A stretch of DNA of 64,000 nucleotides from an uncultured Lachnospiraceae bacterium. GTDB lineage: Bacteria > Bacillota > Clostridia > Lachnospirales > Lachnospiraceae. The translations under genes and the position numbers were made by a program. The notes beneath the pieces are model-generated. The model was not told where the DNA came from and did no database searches. It was given only the letters and a program-made list of their open reading frames with translations. Where the stretch lies: the NCBI GenBank assembly GCA_947174495.1, contig CAMWJC010000001.1:1-64000 (forward strand), given 5' to 3'. This document shows positions 9,201-18,717 of this stretch, piece by piece; the first letter of the stretch is position 1, and each line of letters begins with the position of its first letter.

Positions 9201-10844
9201 CTATTTGACTGCTCTGACTTCATGAAGCCCGTAGCCTTCTATATATTCCAGAGTGATACTGTCTCCGGATTGATATTTAATGATTGATATTAATGCTGTA
9301 TTCGACATATCCACATCAAAAATATCCTCCTGGTTTTCCAGGCAAATATAGTAATGAGTGTTTCCATCCAGCACAATGGCTGTGATACTCTCAATTTTAC
9401 CGCTTATACTCTTCCCATCCTCCGACGGTGCACTAACGATTCCATTGGTATTTAAAAGTTCTGTATAATTTTTTTCGCATTCCTGTACTGTGTCGCCAAT
9501 GGCTACCCACTGGTATTTCTGGACATTGACCATGGCATACTTTTTGACTAAGCCTGCCCCATCTTTCAGTGCCATGAAATATGTGGGCTCATCTGCTATA
9601 TTTAAGAGCAGCGGGAAGGTTGCCCGATATCCCAGATTCTGTACCTGTCCCTCCGCCGACGACATAGCCGAATCCTCTATGGCTCCTTCCACCTTATAGT
9701 AGCGGGTTTCCATGGTGCGCTGATTCATCAGTACAAACCCTACATTGGACTGATCTCCACTGACACTAGTCACTCCGGTATATACCCACACATCATCCTC
9801 CAGCGCAATGTAATTATAGCCGTTGGTGGACTGTAGGCAATCCTTTTGTCCCAACAAAGAATTCCAGTAGCCATGCTGTAAAATACCGTGATAATCATAC
9901 AAATTGATCAAAAGCTCTGCCGAATATACCTTATCCACCCACTGCGGAACGTCTTCCACCGCATAGTCCGTGCATTCGCCTGTCTGTGCATTACAGAGCA
10001 CGACTCTTCCTACCGTCTGTCCGCCAAACAGTCCGATATTGAATTTTTTCACCGGGCACACCCAATAAGGCGTTCCCTCGTCATCAATCTCAAAAAATAT
10101 CTGGTCATCAAAAATATAAGTAGGATAATGAAACCTCAAATGTCTATATATATTTCTGTTAAAGTATTCTCCCTTTGAATAACGAATTCCCTCCGAAAGC
10201 TTTACGCACTCTGTATCCTGTGTTGTCATGTCAATCAGGATATATGCAGGAATGCCGTTTTTCTGGTTTGTCAGCCACTTAATTGTACTTGCATAAGTCA
10301 GAGGGGTTACACGAACCGGTTTTCCCTGATAATTGATCTGGGCATAGTCTCCCGACACCTCAAACTGAGATACCATATCCACCATGCTTCCCATCTTTCT
10401 GTTTCCGAGAAGAGCTGCTGAATTCTTATCCAAAAGAGGAATGGTCTTATAGTCCACCTCTTTAATATCATCGGTAAATTTTCTCTCTTCCAGGCTCAAT
10501 AGTTTCTGATACCTTGCTGCATTAAAAAATGGAGAAGAAAGAAGTGATCCAACTACATAAACCAGGCATAACGCCAACGTTAAAATGCCAAGAACTTTCA
10601 TACGAAGATCCATGCTGCGAAAATCAAACCGGAAGCTCACTCCCTCTACTGCTGTCTTTCTTTCTCTTTGCAAGGTACGGAACAGAGAAATTCCCATAAG
10701 AAGCACTAATAAAAAGATCATAGCTCCCCAGGTTCCTGCCGAGTGAATATTAATTGCAGGCAGAGTCACATAATAATAGACTGCCAATATAACGAGCCCG
10801 GCCAAAATAAGCAGGAATATCTTTAAAAATTTTGTTTTTTTCAC
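9201..10844 (-). CDS. Membrane protein of unknown function with large extracytoplasmic domain
   Basis: The 547-residue protein has three predicted membrane segments near the N-terminus (about 7-28, 38-56 and 83-103). A polar region of about 440 residues follows, probably outside the cell. This region is rich in beta-type sequence and repeatedly reads like a periplasmic sensor or lipid-modifying domain, but I see no catalytic motif I can name. It lies between the EF-G paralogue and leuS, leftward, with its own gap on both sides. I do not recognise the family. Confidence 0.8.
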   Translation of the reverse strand: MKKTKFLKIFLLILAGLVILAVYYYVTLPAINIHSAGTWGAMIFLLVLLMGISLFRTLQRERKTAVEGVSFRFDFRSMDLRMKVLGILTLALCLVYVVGSLLSSPFFNAARYQKLLSLEERKFTDDIKEVDYKTIPLLDKNSAALLGNRKMGSMVDMVSQFEVSGDYAQINYQGKPVRVTPLTYASTIKWLTNQKNGIPAYILIDMTTQDTECVKLSEGIRYSKGEYFNRNIYRHLRFHYPTYIFDDQIFFEIDDEGTPYWVCPVKKFNIGLFGGQTVGRVVLCNAQTGECTDYAVEDVPQWVDKVYSAELLINLYDYHGILQHGYWNSLLGQKDCLQSTNGYNYIALEDDVWVYTGVTSVSGDQSNVGFVLMNQRTMETRYYKVEGAIEDSAMSSAEGQVQNLGYRATFPLLLNIADEPTYFMALKDGAGLVKKYAMVNVQKYQWVAIGDTVQECEKNYTELLNTNGIVSAPSEDGKSISGKIESITAIVLDGNTHYYICLENQEDIFDVDMSNTALISIIKYQSGDSITLEYIEGYGLHEVRAVK

Positions 10845-10909
10845 AATCCGCTTCCTCTTTTCTGATAATAATCTATTTGTAGATTATACCGTTATATACC
10901 AAAAAATAC

Positions 10910-10945
10910 AACAGGATGCTGCATCCCCCAATGCAGCATCCTGTT
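10910..10945 (-). terminator. Terminator after the EF-G paralogue
   Basis: A perfect 15-bp stem around a 6-base loop (10910-10924 with 10931-10945) is followed on the minus strand by a T-rich run. Confidence 0.85.
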
Positions 10946-10981
10946 TTCCTGATTACCTTCTTCTAAAAAGAACTTTTGAAT

Positions 10982-13072
10982 TTATTCGTCAGCACCATCA
11001 TTCAATTTCGCTGCTCTCGCCGCAACTTCCTTCTCTTGTACATCCGAAGGTGCCTGCTCATAGCGCGCAAATTCATATTCGTACTCTCCACGTCCGCCTG
11101 TCATGGAACGAAGATCTGTACAATATCCGAACAATCCCATCATGGGAACATCTGCTTCAATAACCTGCTTTCCACCCGGTGCAGGATTCATACCCAGCAC
11201 ACGTCCTCTTCTCTTATTCAGATCTCCCATAACATCTCCAGTATAGGAATCTGGTACAGTAACCTTTACGGAAGCAATAGGCTCAAGAAGCACCGGATTT
11301 GCTTCCATAAATCCTTTCTTGAATGCCTGAATCGCAGCTGTCTTAAACGCCATTTCAGAAGAATCTACTGGATGGTAGGAGCCATCATACAAGGTTGCCT
11401 TTACGCCCACTACCGGATATGCTGCCATAGGTCCCTTAAGGACAGACTCCTGAATTCCCTTCTCTACTGCCGGGAAATAGTTCTTGGGAACAGCGCCGCC
11501 TACTACGATCTGCTCAAATACGTAAGGCTCTTCCAAGTTACCTGAAGGCTCAAATTTCATCTTAACATGACCATACTGTCCGTGTCCGCCCGACTGCTTT
11601 TTGTACTTGGAATCCACATCCGAAGTTTTACGGATTGTCTCGCGGAATGCTACCTTGGGCTTTGTCAGTTCAATCTCTACTTTGTACTCATTGAGAAGCT
11701 TGCTTGCGATCACGTCAAGATGCAGATCACCCATTCCATAAAGAAGCATCTGCCTGTTTTCGGAATCATTCACCATTTTCATGGTAAGATCCTCATGAGA
11801 AATCTTCTGCAGTGCCTGTGAAAGCTTATCAACATCTCCTTTATTCTTAGGGTTATATCTCATATATGTATAAGGAACCGGCATATCCCATTTACCAAAC
11901 TTAATGGTAACGGCTTTGGTGGAAAGACTGTTTCCTGTTCTTGCCCCTGTCAGTTTGGCAAGTGCACCGATATCACCTGCATGCAGCTCCTTCACTTCAA
12001 TCGGCTTGTTGCCCTGCATAACATATAACTTACCGATTTTTTCTTCGATATCTTTATCAATATTGTAAAGCACATCGTCCGTCTTCAGTACACCTGAATT
12101 TACCTTGATCAGAGAATACTTACCGATAAACGGATCTACAATCGTCTTCCAGATATAGGCAGATTTTGCTTTGGAAAAATCATAATCAGCATGATAGATC
12201 TCATTAGTCTTCATATTGATACCCGCCACTTCACGATTCTCCGGGCTGGGGAAATATTTTACGATATCCTCGAGCAATGTATATACTCCCTGGCAGAGCA
12301 CGCTTGATCCCATGGTCATGGGAACAATGCTTCCATCACAAACATTGGTGCGCAGTGCTGCACGAATTTCCGCTTCAGAGAATGTTTCGCCGCCAAAATA
12401 GCGTTCCATCATTTCTTCACTGGTCTCTGCAACTGCTTCCATCAATGTATCACGGCAGATCTGCAGGTTTGCCTTATTATACTCAGGCACTTCGCATTCT
12501 ATAACTTCCTTGCCCTGCCATCTGTTTCCGGTTTCCGTAATAACATTAACATACCCCACAAACTTTTCATTCTCACGGATGGGCAAATGGAAAGGCGCCA
12601 TCTTCTTTCCGAATGAAGCCGTCATGTCTTCCACTACCTGCCTGAAAGAAGCATTGTCCACATCCATATTGCTGACATAAATCATTCTGGGCAGTTTATA
12701 TTTTTCACATAATTCCCATGCCTTCTGAGCGCCAACTTCAACGCCTGACTTGCCGTTTACAACAATGATTGCAGCTCCGGCAGCGCTGATTGCTTCTTCT
12801 ACCTCTCCCGCGAAATCAAAAAATCCGGGAGTATCTAATATATTGATTTTGTGCCCTTCCCACTCGATGGGAATCACGGAAGTACTAATGGATATTTTTC
12901 TCTTCTGTTCTTCCTTGCCGAAGTCACTGACTGTATTTCCATCATCGACCTTGCCCATTCTTGATGTGATGCCTGATAAATATGCCATTGCTTCCGCCAG
13001 ACTGGTCTTTCCGCACCCACCGTGTCCCAGCAGCGCAACGTTTCTGATTTTGTCAGTTGTGTAAATATTCAT
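10982..13072 (-). CDS. EF-G-like translational GTPase paralogue with altered switch motifs
   Basis: The 696-residue protein has the EF-G domain order: N-terminal GTPase, domain II, then III-V ending in RGRVLGM and the GGRGEYEYEFARYE region. The P-loop is GHGGCGKTSL. The switch II motif reads DTPGFFDF, where canonical EF-G has DTPGHVDF, so the catalytic histidine is replaced by phenylalanine. The guanine-recognition NKMD motif reads SNMD. These changes suggest the EF-G2-like paralogue group, not the housekeeping EF-G. I chose the start at 13072 (MNIYTTDKIRNV) because GGAGG lies 7 bases ahead of it. The gene is alone, with no rpsL/rpsG/tuf neighbours, which also argues for a paralogue with a special role. 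Confidence 0.9.
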   Translation of the reverse strand: MNIYTTDKIRNVALLGHGGCGKTSLAEAMAYLSGITSRMGKVDDGNTVSDFGKEEQKRKISISTSVIPIEWEGHKINILDTPGFFDFAGEVEEAISAAGAAIIVVNGKSGVEVGAQKAWELCEKYKLPRMIYVSNMDVDNASFRQVVEDMTASFGKKMAPFHLPIRENEKFVGYVNVITETGNRWQGKEVIECEVPEYNKANLQICRDTLMEAVAETSEEMMERYFGGETFSEAEIRAALRTNVCDGSIVPMTMGSSVLCQGVYTLLEDIVKYFPSPENREVAGINMKTNEIYHADYDFSKAKSAYIWKTIVDPFIGKYSLIKVNSGVLKTDDVLYNIDKDIEEKIGKLYVMQGNKPIEVKELHAGDIGALAKLTGARTGNSLSTKAVTIKFGKWDMPVPYTYMRYNPKNKGDVDKLSQALQKISHEDLTMKMVNDSENRQMLLYGMGDLHLDVIASKLLNEYKVEIELTKPKVAFRETIRKTSDVDSKYKKQSGGHGQYGHVKMKFEPSGNLEEPYVFEQIVVGGAVPKNYFPAVEKGIQESVLKGPMAAYPVVGVKATLYDGSYHPVDSSEMAFKTAAIQAFKKGFMEANPVLLEPIASVKVTVPDSYTGDVMGDLNKRRGRVLGMNPAPGGKQVIEADVPMMGLFGYCTDLRSMTGGRGEYEYEFARYEQAPSDVQEKEVAARAAKLNDGADE

Positions 13073-13208
13073 ATTAGTTCCTCCATTTTTCAGCATTTTA
13101 GGACATTATACCACATATCTATCAATCAAAATTTATGGCTTTCAAATCCCATGTGTACATTTTACTAAATTTTTAGAAAATATACAAGTAAAATCATGCG
13201 TTTTATAC

Positions 13209-13235
13209 ATTATACTTTCTATAAGCTTTTGTCAA
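13209..13235 (-). promoter_or_regulatory. Possible promoter of the EF-G paralogue
   Basis: TTGACA and a perfect TATAAT occur on the minus strand with a short 15-base spacer, about 140 bases upstream of the ATG. Confidence 0.5.
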
Positions 13236-13282
13236 ACCTGCCAAATGCTTCCTACCACGTCATTTTCATGCAGACGGAACAG

Positions 13283-13311
13283 TTGACTTTCGCACGTTGA
13301 AGTGCTATATT
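13283..13311 (+). promoter_or_regulatory. Promoter of aroF-tyrA with inverted repeat in the spacer
   Basis: TTGACT (13283-13288) and TATATT (13306-13311) are 17 bases apart. The spacer contains GCAC-N6-GTGC (13292-13305), a possible operator. The regulator is unknown. Confidence 0.65.
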
Positions 13312-13342
13312 GTTACAAGATTTAGAAAGGAGTCTGTACATT

Positions 13343-14356
13343 ATGATTATTGTAATGAAACATCAGGCATCGGATCAAAGTATTCATGCTGTCACTAAAT
13401 ATATCGAAGATAATGGTCTTCAGGTGCATCTGTCACAGGGCGAGGAAGTCACCATCATCGGAATTGTGGGAGACAAATCTCGTCTGTCCACAGAAAATCT
13501 GATTATTTTTAAGGATGTGGATCGTATCGTTCCCGTTACGGAAAGCTATAAGCTTGCCAACCGGAAATTCCATCCCGAGGCTACTACTGTTAAGGTGGGC
13601 AACACTTCCATCGGCGCCGGGAACCTGACGATTATGGCGGGCCCCTGCGCTGTAGAGACAGAAGAACAGCTGATGTGTATCGCAAGAGCCGTGAAAGCTG
13701 CCGGCGCTACAATCTTAAGAGGCGGTGCCTACAAGCCCCGTACCTCCCCCTACTCTTTCCAGGGACTTGAGGAAGAAGGCCTTCGCTATATGCAAGAGGC
13801 CAAAGCGGAAACTGGCCTTTCCACCATCTGTGAAGTGGTCAGCCTTGACGCAATTGAAGCGGCCGTTAAATATGTTGACATGATCCAGATCGGTGCAAGA
13901 AACATGCAGAACTTTATCCTGTTGAAAGAAGCCGGTCAGTCTGGACTTCCCGTACTCTTAAAGAGAGGCTTATGCGCTACCGTTGACGAATGGCTGAATG
14001 CAGCCGAATATATTATAGCAGAGGGAAATCCCAATGTAGTTTTGTGCGAACGGGGTATACGGACCTTCGAGACTGCTACCCGCAATACTCTGGATCTGAG
14101 TGTGGTTCCGGTTCTTCGCACCAAAACCCACCTTCCGGTGATTGTGGACCCCTCCCACTCCACCGGTTCCTACAGATATGTTGCTCCCATGGCAAAAGCG
14201 GCTGTGGCCTGCGATGCAGACGGACTTATGATCGAAGTCCATAACGATCCTGCCCATGCACTTTCCGATGGTCCCCAATCGCTGACCTTTGAAAAGTTTG
14301 AGAAGCTGACAAATGAGCTTCGTCCATTCTGCCAGCTTGTAAAAAGGAGTTTTTAA
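13343..14356 (+). CDS. aroF: 3-deoxy-7-phosphoheptulonate (DAHP) synthase
   Basis: The enzyme condenses PEP and erythrose 4-phosphate, the first step of the shikimate pathway. It is of the I-beta type: an N-terminal ferredoxin-like domain of about 75 residues (MIIVMKHQASDQSIHAV) precedes a KDSA-related barrel. Signature stretches are MAGPCAVE, RGGAYKPRTSPYSFQG, QIGARNMQNF and IVDPSHSTG. I moved the start from an upstream TTG to the ATG at 13343, which has AAGGAG upstream; the product is 337 residues. Its TAA abuts the tyrA ATG with no gap, so the pair is one operon feeding tyrosine synthesis. Confidence 0.96.
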   Translation: MIIVMKHQASDQSIHAVTKYIEDNGLQVHLSQGEEVTIIGIVGDKSRLSTENLIIFKDVDRIVPVTESYKLANRKFHPEATTVKVGNTSIGAGNLTIMAGPCAVETEEQLMCIARAVKAAGATILRGGAYKPRTSPYSFQGLEEEGLRYMQEAKAETGLSTICEVVSLDAIEAAVKYVDMIQIGARNMQNFILLKEAGQSGLPVLLKRGLCATVDEWLNAAEYIIAEGNPNVVLCERGIRTFETATRNTLDLSVVPVLRTKTHLPVIVDPSHSTGSYRYVAPMAKAAVACDADGLMIEVHNDPAHALSDGPQSLTFEKFEKLTNELRPFCQLVKRSF

Positions 14357-15460
14357 ATGAAAGAAAATTTTATCTGCGGCTTTGTCGGGCTTGGACTGAT
14401 CGGCGGTTCCATTGCAAAAGCTCTCCGAAAGGTTTATCCCAAGTGCCAGCTGCTTGCTTATGATATTAATCAAAACGCTCTTGAATCTGCTGTTGCAGAT
14501 GGTGTTATTGATATTCCACTATCAGAAATCGGAGAAGCTATCTCTTCGTGTGACTATATTTTTTTGTGCGCACCGGTATCCGAAAACGACAAGAATCTAC
14601 TGCTTATTAAAGAGTATATTTCTCCATCCTGTATCCTTACGGATGCAGGCAGTGTCAAAACCGATATCCATAAACATATCAAAGAAGCAGGTCTTGAAGA
14701 TCAATTTATCGGCGGTCATCCCATGGCGGGAAGCGAACGCACCGGCTATTTGAACTCCAAAGCCCTGCTCCTCGAAAATGCATATTATATTCTTACCCCC
14801 TGCGACGGTGTACCCGAAAAGGCTCTTGCGGATTTTGAGGAGCTGGTCTCCTCCTTAGGGGCAATTCCTCTGATTCTTACCTGTACGCAGCATGACTATG
14901 TCACTGCCGCGGTCAGCCATCTGCCCCATGTGATCGCAGCATCGCTGGTAAACCTGATCAGAGAGTCCGACTCGGATGACGGTATCATGAAGATGATTGC
15001 TGCCGGAGGTTTCAAGGACATCACTCGTATTGCCTCCTCTTCTCCTGTTATGTGGCAGCAAATCTGCATGACCAACGGTGACAATATTCTGACTTTGCTG
15101 GATGCTTACATGGAAGTTCTCACAAGTATCCGCAAACAAGTGGCTTCTTCCGACTCTTCAAAGCTTTATGAATTCTTTGATCAGGCAAGAAGCTACCGGG
15201 ATTCCTTTATCGGCACTTCCAGCGGTCCTATCAAGAAATCCTACTCTGTCAATATTGAAATTGCCGATGAACCGGGAGCGCTGGCTTCCATCGCCACCAT
15301 ACTTGCGCTTCACCAGATCAGCATTAAAAACATCGGAATCACTCACAACAGAGAACAGGAGGACGGTGTTCTGAGGGTAGAATTTTATCAGGAATCCAGT
15401 ATTGAGCAGGCTGCGCAGATTCTTTCAGCCAAAGGCTATACTGTCTATCGCCGAAATTAG
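14357..15460 (+). CDS. tyrA: Prephenate dehydrogenase with C-terminal ACT domain
   Basis: The enzyme oxidatively decarboxylates prephenate to 4-hydroxyphenylpyruvate in tyrosine synthesis. It has a Rossmann motif GLGLIGGS near residues 11-18, the family stretch GGHPMAGSERTGY, and an ACT domain at about 296-367 (YSVNIEIADEPGALASIATI). The ACT domain suggests feedback inhibition by an aromatic amino acid. The ATG follows the aroF stop directly, with AAAGGAG inside the aroF end. Its own stop is one base away from the stop of the convergent gene on the other strand, leaving no room for a terminator hairpin between them. Confidence 0.95.
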   Translation: MKENFICGFVGLGLIGGSIAKALRKVYPKCQLLAYDINQNALESAVADGVIDIPLSEIGEAISSCDYIFLCAPVSENDKNLLLIKEYISPSCILTDAGSVKTDIHKHIKEAGLEDQFIGGHPMAGSERTGYLNSKALLLENAYYILTPCDGVPEKALADFEELVSSLGAIPLILTCTQHDYVTAAVSHLPHVIAASLVNLIRESDSDDGIMKMIAAGGFKDITRIASSSPVMWQQICMTNGDNILTLLDAYMEVLTSIRKQVASSDSSKLYEFFDQARSYRDSFIGTSSGPIKKSYSVNIEIADEPGALASIATILALHQISIKNIGITHNREQEDGVLRVEFYQESSIEQAAQILSAKGYTVYRRN

Positions 15461-15461
15461 G

Positions 15462-18287
15462 TCAACCGAAGTACAATTCGCTTTTCCACAGAGCAATTCC
15501 GGTTTCCGGAAAAGTCTCTTTTAGTCTTTGATTAACCTGATCGGCCGATACATGCTTTTTCATGATGATCTGCAAAAATCCGCCGCCACCGGCTCCTGCA
15601 ATAAATTTACCGTCGATCAGGTCCTCTATCGCCTCAAATATCTGATCAATAACCGGATTCGTCGCCCCCGCATCCAACTGCAGGGATAATTTCCAATGAT
15701 GGTTAAACAGTTCTGCAAGCTCGTCCACGTCTCCCTTTTCTAGAGCCTGTTTCATAAGCAGCGCAGTCTGCTTCATCTGCTCCAATGCCTGTACGGACTC
15801 CTCCCTTCCCCTAATGTAATTTCCCACTATTTCGCGGAGAAGGTTTCTTGCCAGACGACGTTGGCCTGTATAGACTATGGCAAAACGCTTATTTAATTCT
15901 TCTCTTGCCTTTTCATCCATATGCACTGGCTCAACCTCCAGGATCTGACGCGCACCGGGCTTACTGGTAATCATCTTGATTCCGGGCACGATTCCCCCTG
16001 CCTGATCCTGCCATCCTCCTCCGGTACTCATCAACTGCTCCATATAAAGCACCTGGTCAAACAACATATCTCTTGTCACTTCTGTCCCGATAAATTCGGC
16101 AATCGCTTTTGCGCATGCCCCTGCCAGAATGCTGCTGGTGCCAAGCCCTGATCCTTTCGGGACGCCCACCACCCTGGTAGAAAGATAAATTCCTCCCCCA
16201 AGCCGTTCAAGAAGCTCCTCCAACACTATATCTTCCTCTGTCATTTCCTCTATGGTCGGAATCAAGCCACAGGCAAGCAAGGCTGCTTTATGTAAAGCAA
16301 AATTATCATAAGGATCCATACAATTCTGTAGTTCACTCAGATCATGGATCACAGTACTAACCCCTAAGTCTTCGCTTTCAAATTCAATCTGACAACGCTC
16401 CAGTCTTCTGATCACTGCCTGTACAGGCAAAATCCCGTTTAGACGGATTGCAGCATTCAAAACCATTCCGCCGTGTTCATTGCAATAGGGCGGTGTATCC
16501 GTCCACCCGCCTCCCCAATTTACACGTAAGGGGAGCTCTATCTTAACCTCATCTCGAATAATATGTATATTATCACGGAAACCACAATTTCCCTTCATTC
16601 CGTCTGCAATCTGTTTTTTGATAATGTCAAAGCATTCCTTCTCCATGCCAAGAGCATCATAGATCCGCATAGCAATATCGTAAGTACTATGAGACGCCTG
16701 CTCAAGCAGAATCTTTCTGCGAAGCTCCTCTTCAAAAGGTAACACTGACTCTACATCCGCCTGATTAAAACTGTCACAAAGACTGATCCGTTCTTTCCTG
16801 AGCCAATTTTGCACTTCCCTCTCATCTGCATTTCCCGAAGCCATTGCACCAAGCACCAGAGAACTCTCTGCCGCCTCCTGACAAGAATCCTCCAATGGAT
16901 AAAGTTTGGCTTCCCACAAACTATCCGAGTCCCCATCCCATAATTCCTTGGTAGGAATACGATAATACTCCAGCATATCTCTGATTTGTCCGTTTAAAAA
17001 TGTAGCATTCTCTTTATAAGTACCCTTGGGATTATCTTTCACACCATATACTCTAGCCGCATAACGCCCGCATTTTTGCTTTACTACATGCATAACCGTA
17101 TGTGCTGGTATAGTCATATCTTCAATTGCCACCCCGGAAAGAACAGCTCCTTCCATAACCTTTACACCTTTTCCCAGATAGCTGTTTTCCAGATAACTCC
17201 CCCTGCCTATCTCCGCTTCCGGATCAATAAAGCTGTTCCTCACCGCAAATCCATCTTCCTTCCGGTTCGTTCCTGCTGCTTTGGTCCAGCCAAAAGATTG
17301 ATAGTCATTGACCTTTTCCGTGAGAAATTCAAGCAATTCCTCTGTTGTTCCAAAATGAATGAACTTTGCAGGAGTTAAACTGATGACCTTCATTCCAAAT
17401 TTTGAGAGCGCCGCCCAGATTTTTTCCCGGCACCATTTCAACTCTTCGCAATAGTTTCCTTCCGGTGCCTGCTTATAAAACTCCTCCAGAGAAGCCCTTG
17501 CTGCAAGCGGATACAAAAAGTCACCATAAAAGCTGACTCTTGCCCTCTCATTAACAAATTGATCATATTTATTTTCATCGATTTTTCCGTCCGTGCAGAT
17601 CAGCCCTAATAACGCCGCAAGCACTTCACTGTCAAATAATACCGCTCCAGTATCCAGATCCACACATCCCTGTTCATTTACTGCACCAATACTTACAAGC
17701 AAGTCTTCTGATTTCTTATGTAGAAATTCTTGTACCATTCCATCCGATCCACACAGAAATACGCCATGATTTTTCCCAGTACTCACCGGTTCTTTGATGG
17801 AAATAGCGGCAGAACCGCAAAATTGGGTATCAAACTTCTCAAAATCAAAAAGAAGAAGCACATCGCCGGATAATACCAGCATGCCCTCCTTAATCCTGTC
17901 AGCAACAACCGACATCGATATCATAAACTCATCAAACAAGGTAGAAAGGCTCCCGTCAGGAAGCTTTTTCGGAACCGGCGAAAACAGTTTTCCACACACA
18001 CTGTACTGAGGAACCCTTTTACTGTCTCCTCCTGAATGGATCACCAGTACTTTCTTCCCTTTCAGACAGTCATCTGCTCTCTCTTCGATTCTCTCCGCCA
18101 AATATCGGAGAACATGAAAAGTAGCGCCTCCCGATCCAACTCTTTTTCCCTCCGGATCAGGAAGCACCTCATATACACGATCAGCAGGGAGGAGTCCGTT
18201 CTTCCGTCGATGTTCAATTTGAAGCCGGTATCCCTTTGCCTGTTCCTCATTTGACGCTGTTAAAATTACATAATCCCAACCTGTCAT
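15462..18287 (-). CDS. fkp: Bifunctional L-fucokinase / fucose-1-phosphate guanylyltransferase
   Basis: This 941-residue protein matches the architecture and length of Fkp, which turns free L-fucose into GDP-fucose. The N-terminal nucleotidyltransferase has the motif KRVGSGGATFHVLRYL. A central beta-helix-like part (EIGRGSYLENSYLGKGVKV) follows. The last 360 residues form a GHMP kinase with RVNWGGGWTDTPPY and PKGSGLGTSSILAG. GDP-fucose would feed fucosylation of capsule or glycoproteins. The start is ambiguous: an ATG at 18296 overlaps the PilZ gene, but the ATG at 18287 follows the PilZ stop and has AGGA upstream, so I chose the latter. This salvage enzyme is best known from Bacteroides, so its place in a clostridial operon is noteworthy. 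Confidence 0.9.
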   Translation of the reverse strand: MTGWDYVILTASNEEQAKGYRLQIEHRRKNGLLPADRVYEVLPDPEGKRVGSGGATFHVLRYLAERIEERADDCLKGKKVLVIHSGGDSKRVPQYSVCGKLFSPVPKKLPDGSLSTLFDEFMISMSVVADRIKEGMLVLSGDVLLLFDFEKFDTQFCGSAAISIKEPVSTGKNHGVFLCGSDGMVQEFLHKKSEDLLVSIGAVNEQGCVDLDTGAVLFDSEVLAALLGLICTDGKIDENKYDQFVNERARVSFYGDFLYPLAARASLEEFYKQAPEGNYCEELKWCREKIWAALSKFGMKVISLTPAKFIHFGTTEELLEFLTEKVNDYQSFGWTKAAGTNRKEDGFAVRNSFIDPEAEIGRGSYLENSYLGKGVKVMEGAVLSGVAIEDMTIPAHTVMHVVKQKCGRYAARVYGVKDNPKGTYKENATFLNGQIRDMLEYYRIPTKELWDGDSDSLWEAKLYPLEDSCQEAAESSLVLGAMASGNADEREVQNWLRKERISLCDSFNQADVESVLPFEEELRRKILLEQASHSTYDIAMRIYDALGMEKECFDIIKKQIADGMKGNCGFRDNIHIIRDEVKIELPLRVNWGGGWTDTPPYCNEHGGMVLNAAIRLNGILPVQAVIRRLERCQIEFESEDLGVSTVIHDLSELQNCMDPYDNFALHKAALLACGLIPTIEEMTEEDIVLEELLERLGGGIYLSTRVVGVPKGSGLGTSSILAGACAKAIAEFIGTEVTRDMLFDQVLYMEQLMSTGGGWQDQAGGIVPGIKMITSKPGARQILEVEPVHMDEKAREELNKRFAIVYTGQRRLARNLLREIVGNYIRGREESVQALEQMKQTALLMKQALEKGDVDELAELFNHHWKLSLQLDAGATNPVIDQIFEAIEDLIDGKFIAGAGGGGFLQIIMKKHVSADQVNQRLKETFPETGIALWKSELYFG

Positions 18288-18288
18288 T

Positions 18289-18630
18289 CTATTCATCCTG
18301 TTTCAGGCTTTCCACAGTATCGTACACTTCAATTCTTGACGCATCCGATGCAGGCATTCCAATGAAAATAGCTCCATAATGGAAACCATCTTCTTTCTTT
18401 TCAATGCGTACAATTTCCAAAAAAGCATGAATCACTTCCTGTGTCCAGATTCTGAGAAATCCCTCATATACAGATCCAATTCCCAAAAGCTGATCACACT
18501 GAAAACCAATTCCCGATTTGGACACATCCACGATTTCGATTTCTACTTCTTCCTCTTCGTTTCTATCCAATCTCTTTACTACCAGTTTAGATACCAGTTT
18601 TCTCCTGTTTGCCCTTCTTCTCTCCTCCAT
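18289..18630 (-). CDS. PilZ-domain protein (probable cyclic-di-GMP effector)
   Basis: The 113-residue protein is essentially a single PilZ domain. Both halves of the cyclic-di-GMP site are present: an arginine cluster RRRANRRK at residues 4-11 that supplies RxxxR, and DVSKSGIGF that supplies DxSxxG. It is followed with almost no gap by the fucokinase gene and preceded by queA in the same direction. The pairing suggests that cyclic-di-GMP could influence surface fucosylation, but this is an inference from position only. Confidence 0.85.
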   Translation of the reverse strand: MEERRRANRRKLVSKLVVKRLDRNEEEEVEIEIVDVSKSGIGFQCDQLLGIGSVYEGFLRIWTQEVIHAFLEIVRIEKKEDGFHYGAIFIGMPASDASRIEVYDTVESLKQDE

Positions 18631-18717
18631 GTTACCCTAACCTCCATTGCCAATTACAATTTCTTATAGTTTTTAATTTCGGCCTTCCTCTCATCTCTTT
18701 GTTACTATATTAATTGA

